The notes under the pieces are model-generated. The model was not told the DNA's origin, did no database searches, and worked only from the letters and a program-made list of their open reading frames with translations. Both the position numbers and the translations under genes were made by a program. Shown here piece after piece: positions 21,113 to 29,901 of a stretch of DNA of 64,000 nt (the stretch's first letter is position 1; the number at the start of each line of letters is the position of its first letter). This DNA comes from DASSFG01 sp035547915. Its GTDB lineage: Bacteria > Planctomycetota > Planctomycetia > Pirellulales > JAICIG01. The stretch is taken from positions 59,934 to 123,933 of the forward strand of contig DASZTS010000018.1 of the NCBI GenBank assembly GCA_035547915.1, in the 5' to 3' direction.

Positions 21113-22492
21113 TTACTGCTGCGGGTTCAAGATCACCTTCTCTCCTCCGTCCAGGCCGCCGATCACCTCGACCAACGCGTCGGTTGCCATGCCGAGCGCG
21201 ATCTCTCGCCTCATCACCCCGCGCCAACCGGAAACCCACACGTAAGACCTGTCCGAACCGTCGACCACGCAGAGTAGTGGAATCACGAGCGCGTCCTTCC
21301 TGTGGTCGACAAGTATTTCGACTTCAGCCGTCAAGCCCGGCTTCAATCGCTCGCGGCGGCCGTCGAAAGTGATGACGACCGCGAACCGCGGGAGGTCGTC
21401 ATCGGTAGGTTGGGCGGGCTCCGGCCGGTCGGCGACGGAGGCCACCTTGCCGTGTAGATCCTGATCGAGCACCCTGAGGTACGCTCGCTGACCACGACGA
21501 ACCCGATTGCGCTCGGTCTGCGGCACAAGGACCCGAACCTGCATCTGCGCCAGATTGGCGAGATGCAGCAGCGTTTGATTTTGGCGCACCCACGCGCCCT
21601 CATAGATGGGTATCTTTTGTTCCGTCGCGCCGGTCGGCACATCGGCATAGACGACCATGCCGTCTCGCGGCGCCAGAATCTCACAGTTCGTCAGGTCCTC
21701 CTCCAGCCGAGCTATCTTGGCGGCTCGATCCCGCGTGATCGATTCCTCCGACTTTAATCGGGCGGCCACGATGTCGCGTTTGCTGGTCAAGTCCATCAGC
21801 ACCTTGGCCTGCGTGAATTCTTCCAGGACCTCTTTCTTAAGCTTCGCCGACACTAAGTCGGACTGTGCTTTCTCGACGGCCAGTTCCATCTGGGTGACGT
21901 GGGGCCGCGAGATGAACGCCATGCGATACATGATCTGAACCTTCTGCAGCGAATGCTCAGTCTTCGTCAGCTCGCGCTGTGCCTCCAGGATGCCATTCTG
22001 CAACTGGAGCCGCTGCTCCTCATAGATTCCGTTGCCATATTCGTCGACGGCAACGTCCGCCGCTTTCAATTGCCTCCGCGATCGGATCACGGCCACCTCG
22101 GTTTTGGCCAGTTCCGCGCGTTCAGCCGCGAGGGCCTCTTCGAGCGAGGTGCTGTCCAGCCGCACGAGCAGATCGCCTCGGCGGACGTAACTGCCGTCGG
22201 GCACCATCCGAAGGATACTTTGCACTCCGCGCACGCGGTTTTTGACAGCCATGTTGTCACCGCTTTCGACAGCCCCGTCGTGGCAGAGGGAAAGGACGAG
22301 ATCGTCGCGTTTCACGGTTACGGTGATGGGGCGATGATGATAAGCCGACCAAACGCCGCTGCCCATCATCCACACGACCGCGGCACAGGTAGCGCCGCAG
22401 GATGCTTTGGCCATCCACCGACGGGCCGAACGTGGGACGGAGCTTCGCCCAACTCCTAGAGGAATCCGCTGCGTCGCACCGGTCACGTTCAT
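21113..22492 (-). CDS. HlyD/RND-type membrane-fusion (periplasmic adaptor) protein
   Basis: 459 residues from ATG 22492. One membrane anchor lies near residues 32-52, after a basic N-terminus. A split lipoyl-like domain follows (around RVRGVQSILRMVPDGSYVRRGDLLVRLD and again EILAPRDGMVVYADVPTG). Between the halves is a long alpha-helical hairpin (about 120-265) with heptad pattern, then beta-barrel and membrane-proximal domains (VLVPQTERNRVRRGQ, VEVIGGLDGGEKVILNP). Such adaptors link an inner-membrane RND, ABC or MFS pump to an outer-membrane channel. No pump or channel gene is adjacent in the window, so its partner is unknown. Convergent with the helicase gene. Confidence 0.85.
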   Translation of the reverse strand: MNVTGATQRIPLGVGRSSVPRSARRWMAKASCGATCAAVVWMMGSGVWSAYHHRPITVTVKRDDLVLSLCHDGAVESGDNMAVKNRVRGVQSILRMVPDGSYVRRGDLLVRLDSTSLEEALAAERAELAKTEVAVIRSRRQLKAADVAVDEYGNGIYEEQRLQLQNGILEAQRELTKTEHSLQKVQIMYRMAFISRPHVTQMELAVEKAQSDLVSAKLKKEVLEEFTQAKVLMDLTSKRDIVAARLKSEESITRDRAAKIARLEEDLTNCEILAPRDGMVVYADVPTGATEQKIPIYEGAWVRQNQTLLHLANLAQMQVRVLVPQTERNRVRRGQRAYLRVLDQDLHGKVASVADRPEPAQPTDDDLPRFAVVITFDGRRERLKPGLTAEVEILVDHRKDALVIPLLCVVDGSDRSYVWVSGWRGVMRREIALGMATDALVEVIGGLDGGEKVILNPQQ

Positions 22493-22629
22493 GACGCGTC
22501 CTCGACGAGAGCGTCCGCTCGAGCCGACACTGCCGCATGTCGGCGAGGGACGCGAGGATCAGCTACCAGACAGTATAGCGGAAAGAGGTTCCGGTTACGC
22601 AATCAGCCGATGGAGATCGGCGTCTGGCG

Positions 22630-23769
22630 CTACGCCGTGACCACCATGTTGTCGCGGTGGATGACTTCTTGATAGGGACAATGGCCGAGCGCCGCGGCGA
22701 TGGCATCGGTCTTCAGACCCTTGATCCGTTGCACGTCGGCGGCCGCGTAATTCGTCAACCCGCGGGCGAACTCGGCGCCCGCGGCGTCGCGCAGCGCCAA
22801 GACGTCGCCCTTGTTGAAGTCGCCCAGGCAGTCGACGATTCCTATGGCGAGCAGGCTGCGTCCCTGTTTCTCGATGGCCCGACGCGCCCCCTCGTCGAGC
22901 ACGAGTTGTCCGCGCGGCTGGGCCGTGAAGCCGATCCAACGCTTCCATGACGTCAGCGTCTGGCCCTGCGCCATGACCAGCGTTCCTTCGAGTTCGCCCG
23001 CCACGATCCGCGACAGGGCACCCGGCTCGCGGCCATTGGCGATGATGGTGTTTTCGCCGGCCAGGGCACACATCTTGGCAGCAGCCAACTTGCTCGCCAT
23101 GCCACCTTTGCTAAGCCCCGTGCGCCGATCGCGCACCAGGCCCAACACCGTCTCATCGATCTTCGGCACGGTCGCGATCAACTTGGCGTCGGACGAGCGC
23201 GGGTCGCCGTCGTATAAGCCGTCGACGTCGGAGAGGAGCACGAGGAGCGGTGCTCGCAGCAGGTTGGTCACCATGGCGGCGAGGCGATCGTTGTCGCCGA
23301 ACGTCGTCTGTAACTCTTCGACGCTGACCGTATCGTTCTCGTTGATGATCGGCACGGCCCCGTATTCCAGTAGCCGCAAGAGGGTATTGCGCACGTTCAG
23401 GTAACGCGTGCGGTCGTCGAGATCGTCGGCGATGAGCAACACCTGGCCGGCGTGCCGCCCATGGGCACGCAACGCGCGGTCGTAGGTCTGCACCAATTGA
23501 CTCTGACCGACGGCGGCCACGGCTTGCAGATGCGCAAGGTCGCGGGGCCGCTCGGTCAGCCCCAAGGCGCCCATGCCGGCTCCGACCGCGCCGGAACTGA
23601 CCAGCACGACCTTGCGGCCGAGTTGCATGACCTGGTGGATCTCTTCCGTCAGCGCGGCGATCCGCTCTTCGTTGAGCCGGCCGTCGGCACGCGTCAGGAT
23701 GCGCGTCCCGACCTTGACCACGATCGTGTGCGCGCCGGCGGCCACGTCTTGACGACTCAGATCGGGCAT
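22630..23769 (-). CDS. proB: Glutamate 5-kinase with C-terminal PUA domain
   Basis: 379 residues from ATG 23769, matching the usual length of bacterial ProB with a PUA domain. It catalyses ATP-dependent phosphorylation of glutamate, the first and feedback-regulated step of proline synthesis. The amino-acid-kinase fold shows VVKVGTRILT at the start, VSSGAVGAGM, the INENDTVSVEE motif and FGDNDRLAA. VLLSDVDGLYDGDPR is typical of glutamate kinases. The PUA domain covers about residues 285-375. No proA lies next to it. It is followed after 137 bases by the efflux adaptor on the same strand, so it is probably transcribed separately or as a leader gene. Two copies of an interspersed repeat lie upstream. 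Confidence 0.96.
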   Translation of the reverse strand: MPDLSRQDVAAGAHTIVVKVGTRILTRADGRLNEERIAALTEEIHQVMQLGRKVVLVSSGAVGAGMGALGLTERPRDLAHLQAVAAVGQSQLVQTYDRALRAHGRHAGQVLLIADDLDDRTRYLNVRNTLLRLLEYGAVPIINENDTVSVEELQTTFGDNDRLAAMVTNLLRAPLLVLLSDVDGLYDGDPRSSDAKLIATVPKIDETVLGLVRDRRTGLSKGGMASKLAAAKMCALAGENTIIANGREPGALSRIVAGELEGTLVMAQGQTLTSWKRWIGFTAQPRGQLVLDEGARRAIEKQGRSLLAIGIVDCLGDFNKGDVLALRDAAGAEFARGLTNYAAADVQRIKGLKTDAIAAALGHCPYQEVIHRDNMVVTA

Positions 23770-23911
23770 AGCAACACGGTCACGGATGACAAGCGAAACT
23801 CGAAGGGTTCAGGAACAACTTCCCGAGATGCCGGCGACGCCGCGTGCATCGTCGGGACTTGTAACAGCCCATCAAAATAACGTCCATGCGGGCGAGCCCG
23901 CCAGTGCTCTT

Positions 23912-24014
23912 AGAGCAACCGACAAAACCGGATTTAGCTTCACAAGAATCGGCGTTTCACGGCCGATTCTTGCGCCCCAGGCGCTCGGACTTTCGGGTTC
24001 TGTCAGCCGCTCTT
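23912..24014 (+). repeat. Interspersed nested-palindrome repeat, copy A (103 bp)
   Basis: Outer arms AGAGCAACCGACAAAACC and GGTTCTGTCAGCCGCTCT are imperfect inverted repeats (14 of 18 pair). Inside, CAAGAATCGGC and GCCGATTCTTG pair perfectly over 11 bases around the loop GTTTCACG. A third small stem, GCGCC/GGCGC, follows. Copy A abuts copy B directly and is nearly identical to the copy at 54331. It lies in the gap upstream of proB and downstream of the glycosyltransferase stop. Confidence 0.85.
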
Positions 24015-24113
24015 AGAGCAACCGACCAAACCGGATCGCGCTCCAAAAATCGGCGTTTCACGGCCGATTTTTCGCCACGGCGCTCCGACTCGCGGGTTGT
24101 GTCAGCCGCTCTT
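24015..24113 (+). repeat. Interspersed nested-palindrome repeat, copy B (99 bp), tandem with copy A
   Basis: Same orientation as copy A and immediately joined to it. The outer arms are kept (AGAGCAACCGACC and GTGTCAGCCGCTCTT), as is the loop GTTTCACG. The inner arms are AAAAATCGGC and GCCGATTTTT. Relative to copy A both sides of the stem have changed together, so base pairing is preserved. It ends 15 bases past the glycosyltransferase stop codon. Confidence 0.85.
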
Positions 24114-24128
24114 CGTGAGCACGGTCGA

Positions 24129-25238
24129 TCAGGCGCCCGGCCCGGAAAGCACCTCACGGTAGAGCTGTGCATGTCGCTCGACCATCCGCTCGACGGTGAA
24201 CTCCGTCAGCACCCGCCGTCGGCCAGCCTCGCCCAGGCGGCGCGCCAAGGCCGCGTCTTCGAGCAGTTTGTTCGCCTGCCGCGCGAAGGCCGCGCGGTCG
24301 CCGAGCGGCACCAGGTAGCCCGTTTCGTCGGAAACGACCAGATCGCGATTGCCCGGGATATCGGTGGCCACCACGGGCACCTCGGCCGCCATCGCCTCCA
24401 TGATGACGTTCGGCAGCCCTTCGTATTCGCTGGCCAACCACAGCAGGTCGAAATGGGGGAGCAAGCGTGGTACGTCGGAGCGATGGCCGAGGAAATGGAC
24501 CTTGTCTTCGATGCGCACCTGGCGCCGGAACTGCTCCAAACGCTCGCGGTGGGGCCCGTCGCCGACGATCAGCAGATGGACATCGTCGCGCACGACCTTG
24601 AGCAGATCGGCGGCCCAGATCAGGTCCTTGACACGCTTCTGCGGACACAGGCGCCCCACGGCACCGATCAGCCGGGCGGTCGGTGGCAACCCGAGCTCGG
24701 CCAGCAACGGTTCGCGGCCGATCGTACACGGCTCCGGCGCGGGTACGCCGTTGGGGATGACGACGAATTTTTCGTGCGGCAACCCGTGCCGCGCATAGAA
24801 CTCACGAATTCCCGTGCTGTTCACCACGATGCGGTCGGTGCGGCGGGCCAACCAACGATCGATGGCCAACTCGTGCCAGACCTTCCACGGATCGACGCAT
24901 CGCTCCGCGGCGACAACGTGTTTCGTTCCCGCGGCCAGCGCCGCGGCACGACCATAGCTGTTGGCCGCGAACAACCAGGTGTGGACCAGGTCGGGGCGTA
25001 GCGCGGCGATGCGCCGTTTCAGGCGCAGAAACGCGGCCGGATCGACCTTGTGCGGCTTGCCGATGACCGTGATCGGCACGCCCGCCTCGCGCAATTCGGC
25101 TTCGTAGGGGCCGGTGCGCGTAAGCACGCACACGTGCGGATCGAACTCCTCGCGCGCGAGCCCCTTGACCAGCAGCACGAGCTGTTTCTCGGCGCCGGAC
25201 CGATCGAGCGTGGGTATGACGTGGAGGACGCGGGCCAT
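24129..25238 (-). CDS. GT4-family glycosyltransferase (glycogen-synthase-fold, group 1)
   Basis: 369 residues from ATG 25238. The GT-B fold is recognisable: an N-terminal VLHVIPTLDRSGAEKQL with the glycine-rich acceptor loop, a donor-side VGRLCPQKRVKDLI, and the E-x7-E signature in ASEYEGLPNVIMEAMAA. It should transfer a sugar from a nucleotide donor in the cytoplasm, as in assembly of extracellular polysaccharide, lipopolysaccharide or glycolipid. No polysaccharide cluster surrounds it: the upstream neighbour is a TPR protein and the downstream one proB. Donor and acceptor are unknown. Two interspersed repeats follow its stop codon and could influence transcript ends. Confidence 0.88.
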   Translation of the reverse strand: MARVLHVIPTLDRSGAEKQLVLLVKGLAREEFDPHVCVLTRTGPYEAELREAGVPITVIGKPHKVDPAAFLRLKRRIAALRPDLVHTWLFAANSYGRAAALAAGTKHVVAAERCVDPWKVWHELAIDRWLARRTDRIVVNSTGIREFYARHGLPHEKFVVIPNGVPAPEPCTIGREPLLAELGLPPTARLIGAVGRLCPQKRVKDLIWAADLLKVVRDDVHLLIVGDGPHRERLEQFRRQVRIEDKVHFLGHRSDVPRLLPHFDLLWLASEYEGLPNVIMEAMAAEVPVVATDIPGNRDLVVSDETGYLVPLGDRAAFARQANKLLEDAALARRLGEAGRRRVLTEFTVERMVERHAQLYREVLSGPGA

Positions 25239-25337
25239 GACGTTACGTACGATACATGCCTATCCGACGATCGGCATCACGAGGTGGACGATCCCACGTG
25301 CCGGCCGGTTTTCGGACAGGCTCCCGGTTTGCCAGGG

Positions 25338-26918
25338 TTATTGTACGTCATCGTCCGCACGCGGATCGCGCGCCAACCTGCCGAATCGGTCCTCACGGTA
25401 GGGCTTGTGGGCCCGATACAGTTCGAGACGATCCTCGGCTTGGGCCTTCACCGAGGTATCTTCGGGCAGCATCTCGACGGCCTTGGCTTGCCACTTGATG
25501 GCCGAATCGAAGTCACCCGCTTCGGCATAGGCGGCGGCCAGCGTGTCTATGAAGGCCGGTTGTTGCCATTCGGTCAGTTCGCAGGCTTCGGTTGCGAATT
25601 CGACCGCTCGCGCGCCATCGAGGTATCGCTCGTCCGCCGATGTGGCCGCGCGCCAAGCGGCATTGTTGAGAGGGACCACGCGAGACATCAATCTCGTGAG
25701 ATCGATCGCCTCCTCGGATAGTTCATGGTCGTCCGCGGAATCAATTGTCGGGGTCGGCATCTGGGTTGTGCCAACAGAGTCGGCTTGAACGGTGACGTCT
25801 CCCGCCATGTCCTCGCTCTTACCGAAGTCTCCGAACCTCTCGCCGATGGAGAGTACGAACTGGTCGGGCGAGTCGGCGTAGGCGGGTTGTGGCGCGGTGC
25901 CGGCCCGGCGCAGGCGGGCTATGGCGACGCGGTCGGCACTCGACTTTTCCGCCGCTCCGAGTTCGTAATATACGTAGGCCCGGGCTTCGAGCGCCTCGAT
26001 GTTTCCGGGCATGAGTTGGACCGCTTGATTGAGATCGACGACGGCTTTGCGATACTCTCCGTTGAGTGAATAGAGCCGTCCGCGTTGAAGCCGTGCCTGA
26101 CCGCAGGTGCGATCGACGCGGATGGCCTCGGTATATGCGGCGATCGCACGTTCGTCGTCGCCTTCTTCGGACCAATACCAGCCGATGTCGACGTGGGCCA
26201 TCGCATTCGCTGGATCATGCTTGACCGCTTCGCGCGCCTCGGCAAACGCCTGTTCATGTTGACCGCGGAAGTGCAGCAGCAGGCCACGAGACGCATAGGC
26301 TGACGCCAGCCTTGGGCAAACTCGCACCGCTTGATCGAAGTCCTTGAGCGCCCTGTCGACGTTCCTCGTCGCCCACCAGGCATGACCGCGATCGTGGTAA
26401 ACCTGCGCGAGGCCGGGATCGAGGCGTATCGCTTCATCGTAGGCCTTGATGGCACGCTCGAAATCGTTCTTCTGGGCCAAGGACAGCCCTCTTTGCCAAT
26501 GCGCCGAGGCAAAGTCGGGGTCGAGCGCCAAGGCTTTGGCGATGTCGCCGTCCGCCTCTTCGGGGAACGCTCCTCGTTTTGCCGAGGCAGCCGCTCTGGC
26601 CGTATGGGCGAAGGCCGTCGGCTTCTGCTCGATCTGCACCGTGAAATATTCGACGGCTTCCCAGATAGGCACGACGTCGCGACGCTGCACCCAGCCACGA
26701 CCGAGCCAGAGCCAATCGCCCTGTACCTTCTGCACGCGTTCCATGAGCCCGGCGTGCATCGGGCCGGAACGCGTCGTCTCGATACGGAACTGCACACCGG
26801 GCCGCCTGGCCAGCACGACGCAGCCCGTCGTCAGATCGCTCCCCGGGCCGTCGGCCGCGAAGGCCGTGGGTGCCACCAGCAACCAGGGCAACACGAATTG
26901 AGCGATGTGTCTGTGCAT
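25338..26918 (-). CDS. Exported TPR-repeat protein (paralogue of next gene)
   Basis: 526 residues from ATG 26918, with GGCAGGG upstream as ribosome-binding region. A signal peptide (MHRHIAQFVLPWLLVAPTAFA) precedes an about 70-residue N-terminal beta domain containing VLARRPGVQFRIE and VQKVQGDWLWLGRGWV. Several TPR units follow (about 120-340; for example NDFERAIKAYDEAIRLDPG). A second set of helices lies at the C-terminus (WQPAFIDTLAAAYAEAGDFDSAIKW). TPRs mediate protein-protein contacts, so this is probably a periplasmic scaffold. It is clearly duplicated with the gene at 27123, including the upstream sequence around the start. Binding partner unknown. Confidence 0.8.
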   Translation of the reverse strand: MHRHIAQFVLPWLLVAPTAFAADGPGSDLTTGCVVLARRPGVQFRIETTRSGPMHAGLMERVQKVQGDWLWLGRGWVQRRDVVPIWEAVEYFTVQIEQKPTAFAHTARAAASAKRGAFPEEADGDIAKALALDPDFASAHWQRGLSLAQKNDFERAIKAYDEAIRLDPGLAQVYHDRGHAWWATRNVDRALKDFDQAVRVCPRLASAYASRGLLLHFRGQHEQAFAEAREAVKHDPANAMAHVDIGWYWSEEGDDERAIAAYTEAIRVDRTCGQARLQRGRLYSLNGEYRKAVVDLNQAVQLMPGNIEALEARAYVYYELGAAEKSSADRVAIARLRRAGTAPQPAYADSPDQFVLSIGERFGDFGKSEDMAGDVTVQADSVGTTQMPTPTIDSADDHELSEEAIDLTRLMSRVVPLNNAAWRAATSADERYLDGARAVEFATEACELTEWQQPAFIDTLAAAYAEAGDFDSAIKWQAKAVEMLPEDTSVKAQAEDRLELYRAHKPYREDRFGRLARDPRADDDVQ

Positions 26919-26962
26919 GATGAACCCTGCCGGCGATTTACCGAGTTAGACGCAAATGTCTG

Positions 26963-27016
26963 ACAGCGGCCGACAGAACCTGAAAGCCGGAACGCCCTGG
27001 TTTTGTCGGTTGCTCT
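26963..27016 (-). repeat. Interspersed nested-palindrome repeat, copy C (54 bp, inner hairpin deleted)
   Basis: Read on the minus strand it begins AGAGCAACCGACAAAACC and ends GGTTCTGTCGGCCGCTGT, the same outer arms as the full copies. Only an 18-base spacer joins them, and the AATCGGC/GCCGATT stem and GTTTCACG loop are missing. It is inverted relative to the other copies and lies between the two TPR paralogues. Confidence 0.75.
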
Positions 27017-27122
27017 ACGAATGAGTGGCGAGAAAATAGGCGCCTTGGCGGCGTCACGCAAGGGCAGAATGCTGGAGAGATCGCGGCAGCCGGATGCGGA
27101 CTGCACGCCGTGCCGGGGGATT

Positions 27123-28634
27123 TCATCGCACCGAACTGCCGGGATTCGGGTCTCGGGCCAGCCAGCCGGGTTTTTCTTCGCGGCAACGTTTTTGAGCCTT
27201 GTAGAGCTCGAGCCGTTCCGAAGCCTCGGAACGCATGGTCGGACTCAAGTTGCCGAGTTGGATGGCCTTGGTCTGCCACTTGACCGCCTCTTCGAAATCG
27301 CCCGCCGCGGCGTACGCCGCCGCCAAGGTGTCGATGAAATCGGCCCGCTCCCAGTCGGTGGTCTGGCACGCCTCGGTAGCGTCTTCAACCGCCTTGGCGG
27401 CGTTCAAATAGCGTTCATCGGCGGAGGTCGCTGCGCGTCGAGCTGCGCGATCGAGTTCTCTGGCGGGGTTGGGCTTCACGTCCGGCACCCACGATTTGTC
27501 CGTCTTGTCGTTGGTGGCAGTGGCCTGCGAATTGAAGGACGACGCGGTCGCAGGCTTCTTCTTGTCCGAGTCTTTCTTGTCGCCGGAATCGGTGGCCAGG
27601 GTTTGGGCCACCGCGGACGACGGCCGTAACCGAGTCGCGGCCAAATGCTCGGCGCGTGACTTTTCGGGCTCGTTCAGACGGTAGTAGACATATCCACGGG
27701 CGTCGCGTGCCGCGAAGTCTTTCGGCATGAGCTCGATTGCCCTATCCAGGTCAATGAGGGCCTTCTGAAAGTCGGCCTGTTGTGAATAGAGCTTGCCGCG
27801 TGCGAGATAGGCGTCTCCACATTCCGGATCGCACTCAATCGCTTTGCCATAGGCGGCGAGTGCTCGATCGTCGTCACCTTTGGCCACCCAATAGCGACCG
27901 ATGACCAGGCATGCCTGCAACTCCGCCGGATCGTGCTTGAGCGACTCGGAGGCGGACGAGAACGCTAGCTCGCGTTCACCTTTCTCGTCGAGCAAGATCG
28001 CACGGTTCGCATGAGCCTTGGCCAATCTCGGGCAGAGTCGAATCGCTCGCTCGAAGTCCTTAACGGCCTTGTCCTTTCGTCCGCTCCAAACCCAGGCGCC
28101 GCCACGGTCGTTGTAGGCGTCGGCGAGCTTCGGGTCCAAAAAGATAGCTTCGTCATAGGCGTCGATCGCGTTGCTGAAATCCCTGCACATGTAGAGCTGT
28201 ATGCCTCGCTGCCAATACGCGGCTGCGAAATCGCGATCGAGCCGCAACGCCGCATCCAAGTCGCGATCGACGTCCGGCAGCGCAATACCTGGTTTGGCGG
28301 TGGCGCCGGCTCGTGCGACATAGGCGAATGCCGTTGGTTTTCGTTTGATCTCGGAGGTGAAGAATTCGATCGCTCGCTCCGCCCGAATTAGGTCGCGTTG
28401 CAACACCCAGCCGCGGCCCAGCCAGGCCCAATCGCCCTGCACCTTCTGAACGCGTTGGATCAGCCCGGCGGGCATCTCGCCGACGTCTTTATTCTGCACG
28501 TGGAAGCGAACGCCAGGACGCCGGGCCAACACATAGCAACCGACCGGCAGCGCGGCCGAGCGGTCGCCGGCCGTCAGCACCGTGTGCGCCACGAGCAGCC
28601 AGGGGAACACAAGTCGAGGGACGAGTCGGTACAT
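27123..28634 (-). CDS. Exported TPR-repeat protein (paralogue of preceding gene)
   Basis: I start at ATG 28634, which opens a signal peptide (MYRLVPRLVFPWLLVAHTVL) like that of its paralogue and has a similar GGCAGGGT upstream. The frame stays open to 29456, but that extension is antisense to the M50 protease gene and is not protein-like. The 503 residues repeat the paralogue's plan: a beta domain with VLARRPGVRFHVQ and VQKVQGDWAWLGRGWV, TPR units (for example RDFSNAIDAYDEAIFLDPK), a variable Lys/Thr-rich linker (about 345-390) and a conserved C-terminal repeat. A local gene duplication with divergence is likely. Function as a periplasmic scaffold is inferred from TPRs. Confidence 0.8.
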   Translation of the reverse strand: MYRLVPRLVFPWLLVAHTVLTAGDRSAALPVGCYVLARRPGVRFHVQNKDVGEMPAGLIQRVQKVQGDWAWLGRGWVLQRDLIRAERAIEFFTSEIKRKPTAFAYVARAGATAKPGIALPDVDRDLDAALRLDRDFAAAYWQRGIQLYMCRDFSNAIDAYDEAIFLDPKLADAYNDRGGAWVWSGRKDKAVKDFERAIRLCPRLAKAHANRAILLDEKGERELAFSSASESLKHDPAELQACLVIGRYWVAKGDDDRALAAYGKAIECDPECGDAYLARGKLYSQQADFQKALIDLDRAIELMPKDFAARDARGYVYYRLNEPEKSRAEHLAATRLRPSSAVAQTLATDSGDKKDSDKKKPATASSFNSQATATNDKTDKSWVPDVKPNPARELDRAARRAATSADERYLNAAKAVEDATEACQTTDWERADFIDTLAAAYAAAGDFEEAVKWQTKAIQLGNLSPTMRSEASERLELYKAQKRCREEKPGWLARDPNPGSSVR

Positions 28635-28787
28635 CGTGGACCCTGCCAGGCGGTGACAAAACCGATGAGCGCAGCGCGCGATTCTTGCGAATAAGCGGGC
28701 GAGACAATAGTGGCAGAAGCGGTGGGCGGGCAATAGCAGAAAGCCTGTTCGCCTGCACCGGTGAGCGCTTTTTGTTATTCTGGGTAC

Positions 28788-29888
28788 ATGGAGAATACGA
28801 GCGAAAATCGGGGAGAGACGGCCTCGGCCGTAGGCAATCGGCGCCCAAGCGATTCTTCGGAGGATGCTGCTGATTCGCCACCGGTGCCGGGGCGGGAACC
28901 GGTGATCACTTCGACACCGATTCTCGTCCGCGCGGCAACCTCGCCGGCTCTCGATACGCTGCCGCGAGCACCTATTTCGCCGGCGATTCCCAGCACCGGT
29001 CGCCCTCCACGCAAGCGCAAAGTCAAGCTGCCGATCATCCTGTTCGCGGCGACCTGCCTCTCGACGTTCTTCGTCGGCATGAGCAGTTGGGATTTTTTGG
29101 CCATGCTCACCGAGCCGGTCAAGATGCTGCGCGAGCATAGTGGCCAAGGTGCCGCGTATATGTTGGCGGTGATGGGTATCCTGCTCGCGCACGAGATGGG
29201 CCATTTCTTGCAGGCCGTGCGATACGGCGTGCCGGCCAGCCTGCCGTTCTTCATACCGCTGCCGATCACTCCCCTGGGAACGATGGGCGCGATCATCGCT
29301 CTGGGCGGTTCGCAGGCCGATCGCAAGGAGCTGTTCGACATCGGTTTGACCGGCCCCCTGGCCGGGCTGGCGATCGCCCTGCCGTTGACGTGCCTCGGCC
29401 TGCTCACCGCCACGCCCTTTCCCGCGTCGAGCGACGCCAGTCTGGGCGGGATGCACTTCGGCGACCCATTGATCTTCAAAATATTGGTTGCCTGGTTGCG
29501 TCCCGACGTTCCGCCCGACTCGCGCCTGATCGTCTACGCGAACCCGCTCGTCGTCGCCGGCTGGGTCGGCATGCTGGTCACGGGCCTGAACATGCTACCC
29601 ATCGGTCAACTCGACGGCGGCCACGTCGTGTATGCCTTGTTGGGCAAGAGGGCCCATTGGGTGGCGCGCGCGATGGTCGTGATGACGATCTTGTTCGTCG
29701 TCTTGGCGAAACAATACGGTTGGCTCGTCATGCTCACGCTCGTGGTGGTGCTCGGCATAAAGCATCCCCCCACGGCCGATGATCGGGTCGAGCTGGGGCG
29801 AAAGCGGACTATATTGGGTTGGTTGTCGCTGCTCATTCCGATTTTTTGCTTCCCTCCCGTTCCGTTGATTCCCACCGAGCCCCTCTGA
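28788..29888 (+). CDS. Site-2-protease-family membrane metalloprotease (M50)
   Basis: 366 residues from ATG 28788; an upstream TTG (28761) would add nine residues. A polar Ser/Pro-rich N-terminus of about 75 residues is followed by multiple membrane helices. The zinc motif HEMGH lies in a hydrophobic segment (ILLAHEMGHF). The second signature NMLPIGQLDGGH supplies the Asp ligand. The spacing and the long extension resemble plant EGY-like and cyanobacterial site-2 proteases more than RseP, and no PDZ domain is seen. It should cleave transmembrane segments, for example of an anti-sigma factor, but no such gene is nearby. It is divergent from the TPR genes and 13 bases before the amidohydrolase. 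Confidence 0.88.
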   Translation: MENTSENRGETASAVGNRRPSDSSEDAADSPPVPGREPVITSTPILVRAATSPALDTLPRAPISPAIPSTGRPPRKRKVKLPIILFAATCLSTFFVGMSSWDFLAMLTEPVKMLREHSGQGAAYMLAVMGILLAHEMGHFLQAVRYGVPASLPFFIPLPITPLGTMGAIIALGGSQADRKELFDIGLTGPLAGLAIALPLTCLGLLTATPFPASSDASLGGMHFGDPLIFKILVAWLRPDVPPDSRLIVYANPLVVAGWVGMLVTGLNMLPIGQLDGGHVVYALLGKRAHWVARAMVVMTILFVVLAKQYGWLVMLTLVVVLGIKHPPTADDRVELGRKRTILGWLSLLIPIFCFPPVPLIPTEPL

Positions 29889-29901
29889 CACGTTGCCCGC
29901 C

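Noticed and set aside
22305..22325. CGTTTCACGG in the efflux adaptor gene as another repeat copy
   Set aside because: Only the loop sequence matches by chance; no stem or outer arms surround it.
23912..24113. Repeat as integron attC site
   Set aside because: Although of similar size and palindromic, it lacks the GTTRRRY and RYYYAAC core boxes and no integrase is nearby.
23912..24113. Repeat as CRISPR array
   Set aside because: Only two tandem units with no unique spacers between them and no cas genes.
28635..29456. N-terminal extension of the TPR gene at 27123
   Set aside because: Antisense to the M50 protease gene. The signal peptide at ATG 28634 matches the paralogue's start.
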